A program made the translations under genes and the position numbers. DNA of 64,000 bases from Alopecurus myosuroides (lineage: Eukaryota > Streptophyta > Magnoliopsida > Poales > Poaceae): the NCBI GenBank assembly GCA_028641055.1, contig CM054060.1:297202462-297266461 (forward strand), written 5' to 3'. The notes below the pieces were generated by a model. The model made no database searches. It was not told the origin of the DNA and worked only from the letters and a program-made list of their open reading frames with translations. This document shows, in pieces, positions 45,962-55,892 of the stretch (position 1 is its first letter; every line of letters starts with the position of its first letter).

Positions 45962-48900
45962 AGACTTTTTCTAGCGTCGTTGCCGGGGAGCAATAGCGTG
46001 GGGTGAATGTTCTTGTTTGATTTGTCTCTAAGTAGTTTTATTTTCAATTTTAAGTTGTTTTTTATCTTCAGTTATAGACAGGGAACACTAATTACAAAAA
46101 AAAATTAGTTGTACTTGTTATCTAAAAACGTTTTCAAAAAGGGAAGTGATTGGAAAGATGAGTAATGGTTAAGTGGGGTCGACCTTGAACACTTGTGTTC
46201 ATGCCTATGAAACCAAAACAAATCTTTCCATGGAAGCTTTTTAGTTAAAAACTAGTATATATTTTTTATATTGTATATATTGTACATTATCCTCTGCACC
46301 TTACAAGTAAATTGATAATTGTAGTTTCTTGTTACTTGGAAGTTGATAGATTTGCTTTGCTGTCCAGAAACGGATTTCTTGTGCTTCACCATATAAAATG
46401 TTTAAAAACTCCTGAACGTGATATTGATCTGAAATTTCTTGAGTGCAAAGTAATGCTTATTCTTTCTTTCATTAGACTAACTTTTTCTGATTTGAGGTAC
46501 GTAGATAGGTCTAATAATTTGATCTTTACTGACTGATTCTGTTTAGACAGAATTCCTGTGCTTCACTATAAAAAATCGTGAAAAATCTTAGAATAGTATT
46601 TTGATCTGATTTTTTATGTGCATAAACCTGAGATTGTGATATGTCTTTCATTAGCTTTGAGTATTTCTATTTGAGATACCTAACTATCTCGTTGAGTTTC
46701 ATCTTTACAGACTATTCAGTTTTGACAGATTTCTTAGTTTATTCAACGTTGTACTTGGTGTTATTAGTTTCATTAGTTTTTCGACGGACAACGGAAGTCA
46801 TGAACACCTTAGTATATACAGTGTCTAATGTTGAGTAAATATTATGAAAATTGTCAGTGCTTGAACATGAGTGGATTTTATTTAATAAGTACTAACACTA
46901 CTAATGAGTTTTTGTCAAGTTTTATGTGAATGTAGTATTTAAGATCCAATGGAGATGGTGATACAAGATGAATGAGAAGAGAAAAACTCAATCTTGGGGA
47001 CTCCCATGTGCACCTCAATTAAGTATTGAAGAATATTCAATCACTAAAGCTTGGGGATGCACAAGGCATCCCTTCTTTTTCCATGCCTAGCTAAAAGGCA
47101 TTAAAGAAAAACACTTCTTGGGAGATAACCCATGGTTTTATTTTTGCATTATTTTTCTCTTTTTTCTTTGAGTAAAGGTTTTTTATACTTATTTAGCAAC
47201 TCCGTTGTATCTTTATTTTCATGTATTAGTTGTACCAAGTAAAGTTTCTAGCGAAAGTTGGTGTTAGTTTTGGATTTCTGTGCAGGAAACAGATTTCTGT
47301 TGTCCACCGTATAAAATCTCATAATTCACAGAAAGGTCAAAATGACCTGCAAATTTTTGTGATTATTCCTCAGCTAATTCAGAAACTTTATCGTTCTTTA
47401 CATTTTTCGATTTGAGAAAGTTAAGTGCCCGGGAAAAATTCATCATTGCATACTGTTCTCGTTTTGGCGGATTCTGCCTTTTTACTTGCATTTTCTCTTT
47501 TACTATGTCGAGTGGATTTATTTGATTCACGAAACATCAGTGGCTGTATTAATAATACTTGTGCCCATGCAGAACACATGATTTTTTTTATTGTGCACTA
47601 AGCCTCTAATGTGAATTACTTTGAGTGTGGTGTGAAGGAAGTTTTCAAGAGTCAAGAGAAGAGAGTGATATAATGTGATCAAGAAGAGTGTAAAGCCAAA
47701 GCTTGGGGATTCCCCCGTGGTTCATCCTAGAAAATTCTAAGAAGACTCAAGCGTCTAAGCTTGGGGATTCCTAAGGCATCCCCTTCTTCATCAACAATTT
47801 ATCAGGTCACTTCTACTGAAACTATATTTTTATTCGGTCACATCATATGAATTTTACTTGTTGCGTTTATTTGTTTTCTTTAGTTTTACTTGCTGCAATA
47901 AAATTAGTTGGAACCTATCATTCTTGTGTGGGAGAGATACACGATCTATTTTCATTGCTTAGAACACTCTAGTTTTCATTCTTATTGTTCTGTGAGTGTT
48001 CACTTTTTGCTAGTATTGCGTTTAGCCCTTGTTTTCCACTCGTATTTTGTTCAGAGCTTGTTAGTTTGCTTCAGTTATATATGATTAGATCTCTGGTCTT
48101 TTATGAATATTATCTATGAGAGTTGTTTCAAACAGGTTAATTGGTGTTGGAGAAGAGTAACATGTTTCATGTTTATAACGGTACAAATAGAAGCTTGTTT
48201 AGACTCTGGCTAGACTTTATCATGTCATGTTGGATGTTATTTTAATTCTATACTTAGTAGTTATTATTGTAGCATGACTTTTCTCAAATAGATGAGAGTG
48301 CTTAATGTGCCATTGAAGAATCATGAGTTGTTTTTATCACATTGAAGCATAAATGTGTGGTGTTCTCCTTTGAATGCTTTATTTGGTTGACTTGGCGCAT
48401 GCTTACACCATGTTTATGACTACAAACCAGTCACTTATAGCCTCTATGATCATTTAGTTTTTTACTTGTAATACAATTTATGCTTTGATTAATAATGTTT
48501 TTGTCGCTACGCATGATTATGGCCATTATTTCTCTCTTAATTTGTCGCTCCCAGTCTCTTGCTAGCCTCCACCTGTACTGAGTATGATCTCTACTCGTGC
48601 ATCCAACTCTCAAAAAACAAAGTTTGTCAAATGTGTCCATTATACCTACCTACATGTGGTATTTTACCGCCACTCCAAGTAAGTTTCTCATGTGCTACCT
48701 TTAAACTTTCAAAATTATTCCTGTTTTGTGCCCCTGTTTTAGCTCATGAGAAAGTAGTAGTTGGGTTTGTTGTTTGCCATACTATTTAAGTACCCTGACT
48801 TGCATGCTTCATCTGCTCGTCATTAATTTTGCAAAGAGTTGGTTAGACCGTTATAACATCAAAAGGCTAAACAAATAAATAGGCACTCCTCCATGGTATG

Positions 48901-49843
48901 AGATTGTTGGCAGGCACCCGAGGATTTAGTTAGCCATGGTTTGCGAAAGCAAGATGGGGAGAAGTGTCATACTATATAAACAACATGCTATAAATGCTTA
49001 ATATAAATACTCCCTCCGTCCTAAATTAATTGTCTCAAAGTTAGACAAAAGTGAGTGTATCTTGTCTCAAAGTTAGACAAAAGTGAGTGTATCTAGACAT
49101 GTTTTAGTGTTAGATACATCCACTTTTGTCCAACTTTGAGACAATTAATTTGAGACGGAGGGAGTAATTCGGAACCGCTCTCAACTTGTTTAGTTTGGAG
49201 AATGACAAGAACTCTATTACCATTCGTTGACATAAGTATACACATCTCTAAAAGATTGTTTTCAATGCCTTTGTTTTAATAAAATAAAAAGCTCTAGCAC
49301 ATGAGTTAATCTCTGCTTCCCTCGGTGAAGGGCCTTTCTTTTACTTTTATGTTGAGTATTCATCTTCTAACTTTATGCACACTTAAGAGAGCGTAGTTTC
49401 CATTTTGAGTTTAATGTGCATCTGTCCCAAAAAATTATTATTAATTGATTCATAGTGTGTTATTACTTGCTCCCAAACTATCTATTCTAGTCATCCACTT
49501 GAACTTTGTAGGTGTTCTGGCATTTATGTTTTGCCCCACTCTTAAGGACAAGCGAAATATCACTTTTCTATGTTTACTTTATGCTCGAAACAAACGTATA
49601 GATTTCAAGTGCATTATTGTTCGTGATCTTTTATTTGTGTTACTTTCCGTGTTGCAACATAGTTGTTAAGTTACATTGTTGGAATTATATCTATCATGCC
49701 TATGTTTAGAGTACTTTGACCTCAGCTTGCAATGCTTTTACAATAATTTTGATCAAGTTTATGTTTGCTGCATGTCACCTCAAAAATTATTTTGTTATCA
49801 CTTACCTACTCGAGGACGAGCAGGAGTTAAGCTTGGGGAATGC
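45962..49843 (+). other. Non-coding internal region with PBS and PPT
   Basis: The primer site CTAGCGTCGTTGCCGGGGAG (45971-45990) is a mutated TGGCGCCGTTGCCGGGGAG. No open frame of note follows. Motifs AAGCTTGGGGAT...GGCATCCC at 47040-47080 and 47700-47780 and GTTAGCCATGGTTT near 48930 match the minus-strand element. The polypurine tract lies at about 49829-49842. Confidence 0.75.
49010..49164. mobile_element. Stowaway MITE with internal 32-bp duplication, 155 bp
   Basis: It begins CTCCCTCCGTCCTAAATTAA and ends TTAATTTGAGACGGAGGGAG, with TA at 49008-49009 and 49165-49166. A 32-bp unit beginning TGTCTCAAAGTTAGACAAAA occurs twice in tandem without change (49031-49062, 49063-49094), lengthening one arm of the hairpin. 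Confidence 0.9.
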
Positions 49844-51759
49844 AGATACGCCGCAAACGTATCTATAATTTTTTATGCTCCATGCTTGTTTTCTACCAAT
49901 TGTCCTATGTATTTACTATGGTTTTATATTATTTATTGGACTAACCAGATAATGGTTGCAAAGTGCACAAGTTCTTGTTTTACACTTTGATTTGTAGGAA
50001 TTAACAAGAAAACACAAAATGAGACTTGTTGGAGAAGGACTCCGACTTTCCTGAAATCTGTCCACCAACAGCTTTTACAGATCGTTCGTTGACCCCCGAA
50101 TACAACGTCAATTGAAGATGAAAATGCCTACAAAGTTTTTGGCCATTTTCATAGCTTTTATTTAAGACCAAGAACAGCCCAATCTGAGTTCGTATGCGAC
50201 ATGTGGATCTGTTTTACTGGAGGACAAATATCTGATTACGTGATTACGGGAATCAGTGACGTGATGGATTCCAACTCTTAACATACTTGATGGATTCAGC
50301 CAAGACACGACTTTGGGGCCTCATTAGGGATGAGAAGGGTCCCTAGGAATGTTCTAGAGGTGCCCAAGAGCCCTTGGATCAAGGGGCCATCCATCGGAGG
50401 TCCGGGGAGCATTGTCCCATCACATATAAGGAGAGGAAAACCCTAATTCTTGGGGAGCCACCAAAAGTCACGAATTTTGCCTTCCCTATGGCCTCATCTC
50501 CATGGGGGGCGGCTCATCTACAGCACGAAGAAGCCATGGAGGAAGGGGCTAAGGGGCAGCGCTCCCCCATGATGGCCTGCCGGCGCAGGAGGAGCCCCCT
50601 GCGCCGTCGACGGCCGCCGGCGCCGCCCTACACTTAACGTGCTACCCCTTCTTCATCCTCTCCGCCATGATGCCGCCTTCACCAACACCTCCATCACCAG
50701 GTCATCCTTGTATTAAGTGGTTCATCCTCCCACAAACCTCTGTACCGTCCTATGTAAACTTGGTGTTTGATGCTATAATATTTATCATATGATCTATGTC
50801 ATGTTTCCGTAGTTTATTTGTTCTTAGATTGAATAGTTGAATGTCTTTGGTTCATTATAGTTGTATGTTGATATGATACTGTCCTTTGGTGTCCATTATA
50901 TTTGTGCGCGCATGGATCAACACCCTAGGGTTAGTAGTATGTGCATAGGAAGGGGGTAGTTCTGCCGGAGTGACAGAAACCTAAGGACTCGAACCGGTTA
51001 GTTGCACATATGGGAGTAAGAGGACCATTAACTTAATTATATGGTTGGCTATTTTTTACCTTAATGTATCTTCTAGTAGTTACGAATGTTTTCTAGAGTT
51101 CCAATCATAAGTACTACCTCCATTCCAAAAAATAAGGCGTATTTCGCTTCATTTGACCAAGGCTTTGACCAAGGATTACGCATTTAATATGCGACATATG
51201 TGATAGAACTCATAATCATAGTGAACTATTTTTGAATAGGAATACAATGATATTACTTATATGTCATAATTTTTTTTATATAAATAGACTAATTATTGGT
51301 CAAAGCAAACAAAATACGCCTTCTTTTGTGGAACGTAGGTACTACTTGCAATCATTGGATAGTGATGTCTTGTTAGATTTGCCTCTCCCACATAGAAAAC
51401 TGCATCGAAGAGAATGAACCCGATATCTTTACTAATTAATCTTGGACAAAACCACCACAATTACCACCACTTCTCTACACTCATGCTACTCTTAGTTTAT
51501 GGTTACTTAGTATATTTTATCGCTGCAACACTAACTTTTACTTTCTTGTCATTTATTATGTTGCAAAGCTTTCTTTCATACCTGTATTGTCATTGTAGTT
51601 TGATTTCCTAGATTAAGTAAACGTTTAGTGTGCGTAGAGTTGTATCAGTGGTTGATAGAACTTGAGAGAATATTTATCTTACCTTTAGCTCCTCGTTGGG
51701 TTCGACACTCTTACTCATCGAAAAGCCTACACACGATCCCCTATACTTGTGGGATATCA
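49844..51759 (+). repeat. 3' LTR of the plus-strand non-autonomous element
   Basis: It begins AGATACGCCGCAAACGTATC (first base changed from T) and ends CTATACTTGTGGGATATCA. The length of 1,916 bp exceeds the 5' LTR mainly because of the MITE at 51114-51342. Confidence 0.85.
51114..51342. mobile_element. Stowaway-like MITE in the 3' LTR only, 229 bp
   Basis: It begins CTACCTCCATTCCAAAAAAT and ends TTTTGTGGAACGTAGGTAC, with TA on both sides. The 5' LTR has the uninterrupted site (AAGTACTTGCAA near 45541-45552), so the insertion came after the element itself. The interior has AAATACGCC/GGCGTATTT inverted arms. Confidence 0.8.
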
Positions 51760-51764
51760 CCTGC

Positions 51765-51967
51765 AGCTGGGACAACCTCTTCGAACACGTCATGTCGGCA
51801 TTCAAGCGGACCAAGGATAAGGAGGACGGGCTCTACATCGTCGGGGCTCCGGGGCCTGTGGAGCGGCTCTAGGACGCGACAGACGACTACGAACTCGATT
51901 GGGCTCTATGGAAGATTATCAAATCGAATATCCTCGGCATCGGGCACAACCAGATAGGTTTAGCTTA
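51765..51967 (+). pseudogene. Element-borne gene, 3' part
   Basis: Downstream of the LTR element the frame reads SWDNLFEHVMSAFKRTKDKE and continues through an acidic segment (DATDDYELDWALWKIIKSN) to a stop near 51967, with one TAG at about 51870. It does not join in frame to the 5' part at 44300, so the gene was already broken or contains an intron here. Family not recognised. Confidence 0.45.
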
Positions 51968-52186
51968 AACTTTCTTGGATGTTCGTCGATTTGTCTAGTT
52001 GAACTTATGTAACCTTTAAGAACGAAAGATGTTTGTTGTTTTTACAGGAGTATTGTGGGGTCTGTTTGGAGAGTGCCGCTGTGGGCGACGCCCTCCAATC
52101 CGTAGACACAGTTCCGGTACCCCCAGAGATAGTACCATTGGAGGGTATCGGACACAAATAAAATGGGTGACGTGGAGATGCTCTTA

Positions 52187-54571
52187 GTCATGGCTGAGTT
52201 CTATCGAAAAATTTGGGGGGTCATTAAGAATAACTTAATGGCCATGTTCCACTAGTTGTATGCGGGTGATTTGCAATTGTTCAAGCTGAATTTTGGGGTG
52301 ATCATTCTGCTTACCAACAAGGAAGATGCTAGTAGAAGAGAGCAATATAGACCTATCTGTTTATTAAATGTGAGCTTCAAGGTTTTCACTAAAGTGGGAA
52401 CGAATAGGGTGACCTCTATTACTCAGAGGGTTATCCGTCCACCTCAATCTGCTTTCCTTCCAAGAAGGAACATTTTGGAAGGGGTGGTGGTACTACATTA
52501 GACTATTCATGAGATTAAACGCAAAAAATTGGATGGTGTTCTACTTAAATTTGACTTTGAGAAAGCGTATGATAAGGTCAACTGGTCATTTCTTTAACAA
52601 ACTTTACGCATGAAAGGTTTCAATCCACAATGGTGTGATTGGGTGGCCAGGTAGTGTTGGGATTCGTGTGAATGATGACATTGGTCATTATTTCATAAGA
52701 GGGCTACGGCAAGGGGATCCGTTACCGCCTATTATCTTTAATTTGGTTGCTGATATGTTGGCATTGCTCACTGCGAGGGCAAAAGAGGATGTGCAAGTAG
52801 GAGGATTAATTTCGCACTTGGTGGATGGCGGGGTTTCTATCCTATAGTACGCTGATGACACCATTCTATTTTTGGAACATGATATATAAAACATTGTGAA
52901 CATGAAACTAATTATGTCCATCTTCAAGCAGTTGTCTCGGTTAAAGATTTATTTTCATAAGAGTGAGGTTTTCTGTTTTGGGAAGGCCAATGATTCTCAA
53001 GGCCAATACAGACAGATTTTTGGATGCGAGCTTGGTGCTTTACCATTTAAATACCTTGGTATTCCAGTTCACTATCGTAAGCTTCTTAACAAAGAATGGA
53101 AGCCGGTGTAAGATAGGTTTCAACATAACCTGAGTTCGTGATAGGAAAGTTGCTCTCATATGGGAATCGTCTTGTACTCATTAACTCAGTTCTACCAAGC
53201 TTACCTATGTTTCCTCTCTCTTTTTTGAGATACCCGTGGGGTTAAAAAGAGATTAGACTTTTATAGGTCTCGTTTATTTTGGCAAAGCGATGCGACAAGG
53301 AAAAAGTATCGCCTTACCAAATGGAGCATCGTATGTCGTCCTAAAGACTAGGGGGACTTAGTATCGAATGTCTCGATGTTGATAATAGATGTCTACTTAG
53401 AAAATGGCCATTTAAACTCTTAACAGAGGATGGGGTGTGGCATGAATTATTACACAATAAGTATATTCGAGGCAAACCTCTCACTCAAGTGGAAATAAAA
53501 CCTACAGACTCCCTTTCTGGAGGGGGATTATGGGGGTTCAAACACGATTTTTTCGAGCGTATTTCTATTTCACTAGGAAATGGGCAACGCGTAGGTTCTA
53601 AGAGGATCCCTGGTTGGATGGGACGCCATTAGCCTTACAATATCCTTCTCTGTCTACTATTGCGGGACATTAAAATGTATTGGTAGCAAATGTTTTTGGA
53701 CATGAACAACTAAATATCGCTTTTAGGCGATCGTTGTATGGAGATAAATGGAATGTTTGTTTGAATTTAGTGGAGAGAACGATGGCAGTCTCTTTGTCGG
53801 AAGAGCGAGACTCTTTTTTTCGGAAATTGACAAGCTCGGGGGTATTTTCGGTTAAGTCTTTATACGAGGACTTGATGGATGGCAATACTAGGTTCCTGCA
53901 TGCGTATTTGTGGAAGTTAAAGGTTCCGCTTAAGATTAAAAATCTTTATGTGATTTCTTTACCATTGGGAGTGGAACCAAAGATAATCTTGCTAAATGAA
54001 GATGGACAGGTTGTAAGAGATGTGTGTTTTGTGATCATTTTGAAACGATAGATTAGTTGTTCATTCGCTGTGAGTTTGCCCGAAAAAATTAGAGGCTAGT
54101 GCATTTTACTTTTAGTAAAACTCCTCCGGCTAGTGTTACTAATATGTTTGGTACATGGTTTAATGGGGTGGATAAATCTATTAAAACTAGTATATGTATT
54201 GATGTATGTGTTTTCCTTTGGGCGATATGGAAGTGCCGAAATGATGTGATTTTTAACAATCTAACTGTGTGCCATTTTTTGCAGGTGGTTCATCGGCCTA
54301 CTCACTGGATCTATATGTGGTTTTACCTGCTCTCAGAAGACCAACGTGAACGCTTGGATAGCAGATGCTATCAGTTGACGTCGGTCGGTTTATCTTAAAC
54401 AGGGCTGAAAGGTTGCACACTATACGAATATAATGAATAGTAGTCTAATGAGTTTATTTTTCCGTGGTTGCGATGTAATAAGCTTCTTTTAATGCTGGAT
54501 GCTGATACTTATTTTATTAATATAAAAACTGTGTGATGCATAGGCTCGTCTTACCCATTTCAAAAATAAAT
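52187..54571 (+). pseudogene. L1-type LINE remnant (reverse transcriptase region)
   Basis: Recognisable in order: EQYRPICLLNVSFKVFTKV, LPRRNILEG, KLDGVLLKFDFEKAYDKVNW, GLRQGDPLPPIIFN, the catalytic YADD (52848-52859), ALPFKYLGIP and a zf-RVT-like part (LWKLKVPLKIK). Stops occur next to key motifs, including one directly before YADD, plus several frameshifts. The copy is 5'-truncated where the Harbinger-like element ends (the TTA at 52184-52186). The 3' end is a short A-rich tail near 54560-54571. It is dead and has no endonuclease region. Confidence 0.8.
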
Positions 54572-54794
54572 TCGCTGTCTTGCAAGCCGGCCTCCTAACG
54601 CCTAGGCGCAACGCATACACACGCTGTCACGGGCTGCCACCTGAATCACGAAGCCACACTCCGCACTCCTCGGCCCACGACTCCGCACGAAGCCACGAAA
54701 GCAGAACGTCACCTCCTCGGCTCCTCCGCTACCCCCCAAAAGCTCGCGTATTTCTGTCTCTTCTTGCGGCGGCCCTGTCCAGTCCACTCCACTG
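54572..54794 (+). promoter_or_regulatory. Short 5' flank of AP2 gene 2
   Basis: Only about 223 bp separate the LINE tail from the ATG. It is GC-rich and C-rich, with no clear TATA box. The last 55 bp (CCCCAAAAGCTCGCG...GCGGCGGCC) resemble the leader of AP2 gene 1, so at least the leader is original. Core promoter elements, if present, must lie here or inside the LINE. Confidence 0.4.
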
Positions 54795-55892
54795 ATGGTG
54801 GTGACGGCGGAGAGTGTCCAAGATCAGGGCGTCCGCGCGGGCGTGGATGTCATGGCGGTGGAGGGGGACGAGGCAGCGGAAACGGAGGGTACCAGGAGGA
54901 CGAAGAAGGCCCAAACCGAGCTCCGCGGCGAGCACGTTGTCTCGAAGGAGCCTGCCGGCACCGTCAGCCCCGCCGAGGAAGCCGCCAGCAAGCTGGGCGG
55001 CGCGCGTCGGGCGGTAAAGAAGAAGAAGAAGACGGCGGTAAAGAAGAAGAATGGAAAGACTGCCGGCACCGTCAGCACCACCGAGGAAGCCGCTGGACAG
55101 CTGGGCGGCGCGAGGACGGCGGTAAGGAAGAAAAAATCGGCGAGGCGGCCGGAAGCGCGGACCGAGTTCCGTGGCGTGTACCGGACAGTAAACGGCAAGT
55201 ATGCGGCGCAGATCGGACACTCGGGGATTGGGCGGTGGCTCGGTACCTTCGACGCCGCCGAGGAGGCCGCCAGAGCGTACGATGACGCCGCCGTCGAGCT
55301 GCGCGGCGCGAGCGCGGTAACCAACTTCAAGGCAAGCGGCGAGCTGTCCGGCCAAGCGGCGGGGAGCGTGAAGATGAAGGTAAAGAAGCCGGCCCCGGCT
55401 AGGCCCGACTCCCAGACCGGGTTCCGCGGCGTGCGCAAGCTACCGAGCGGCAAGTACAGTGCGAACATTTGGGACTCGAAGAGAAAATCTGAGGTGTACC
55501 TGGGAAGGTTCGGTAGCGCCGAGGAGGCCGCCAGGGCATATGACGCCGCGGCCATCAAACGGCGTGGCGTGGCGGCCAGAACAAACTTCGAGCAACAGCC
55601 CTCGGCGGTCGCTGCTGATGACGGCGAGGTATCGTCCAACGCGGCGGCCATCGAACGGCACGGCGTGGTGGCCAGAACAATCTTCGAGCAACAGCCCACA
55701 GCGGTCGCTGCTGATGACGGCGAGGTATCGTCCATGGACTTCCCCAACGACTTCCCGGAGCTGCCGGCGCTCGACTTCTCGGAGAGCCTCATCCCAGGCC
55801 CGCAGATGGACGATCTCCGGACGGACTTGCCGCCTGCGCAGTGGCAGCTTGTGCAGGAGTTCCTCAAGGACTTCGACGAAGTGGTGGCTTGA
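54795..55892 (+). CDS. AP2/ERF transcription factor with two AP2 domains (AP2 gene 2)
   Basis: One open frame of 365 residues starts [12 protein letters not shown], matching Met15 of AP2 gene 1. Complete AP2 domains lie at 124-178 ([16 protein letters not shown]...WLGTF...TNF) and 210-265 ([18 protein letters not shown]...YLGRF...TNF). Before them, 54-114 holds two copies of a decayed AP2 helix (AGTVS..EEAA..LGGAR.AV) separated by lysine runs (75-88, 111-114) that could act as nuclear localisation signals. Residues 250-281 and 282-313 are a 96-bp tandem duplication of the end of domain 2 plus its acidic tail. The C-terminus (about 314-365) is acidic and hydrophobic ([30 protein letters not shown]), as in activation domains. 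In domain 2 the W of PWG is S and the E of AEIRD is N. No intron is seen. It is presumably nuclear; target genes are unknown. Confidence 0.85.
   Translation: MVVTAESVQDQGVRAGVDVMAVEGDEAAETEGTRRTKKAQTELRGEHVVSKEPAGTVSPAEEAASKLGGARRAVKKKKKTAVKKKNGKTAGTVSTTEEAAGQLGGARTAVRKKKSARRPEARTEFRGVYRTVNGKYAAQIGHSGIGRWLGTFDAAEEAARAYDDAAVELRGASAVTNFKASGELSGQAAGSVKMKVKKPAPARPDSQTGFRGVRKLPSGKYSANIWDSKRKSEVYLGRFGSAEEAARAYDAAAIKRRGVAARTNFEQQPSAVAADDGEVSSNAAAIERHGVVARTIFEQQPTAVAADDGEVSSMDFPNDFPELPALDFSESLIPGPQMDDLRTDLPPAQWQLVQEFLKDFDEVVA

Larger units (their letters stand above)
44301..51759 (+). mobile_element. Complete non-autonomous LTR retrotransposon, plus strand
   Basis: LTRs at 44301-45961 and 49844-51759 enclose 3.9 kb. 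The flanks are CCTGT (44296-44300) and CCTGC (51760-51764), a target duplication with one change. The primer site follows the left LTR, and a purine tract AAGCTTGGGGAATG precedes the right one. The internal region has no gag or pol. It is homologous to the interior of 13197-19871, while the LTRs match that element only in their first 35 or so bases. Two MITEs have inserted into it. Confidence 0.85.
43603..52183 (+). mobile_element. Harbinger-like element split by an LTR retrotransposon
   Basis: The left end AAGCATCTTCACGGGCACCC and the right end GGGTGACGTGGAGATGCTC form inverted repeats of the same type as 27260-28292, and TTA follows the right end (52184-52186). The left flanking triplet has changed (CCA). 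Removing 44301-51759 and one copy of its target site leaves about 1.1 kb. The interior has a TATA box and gene-like sequence on both sides of the insertion. Confidence 0.6.

Noticed and set aside
52256..54398. Several short plus-strand frames as independent genes
   Set aside because: They are consecutive pieces of one LINE reverse transcriptase broken by stops and frameshifts.
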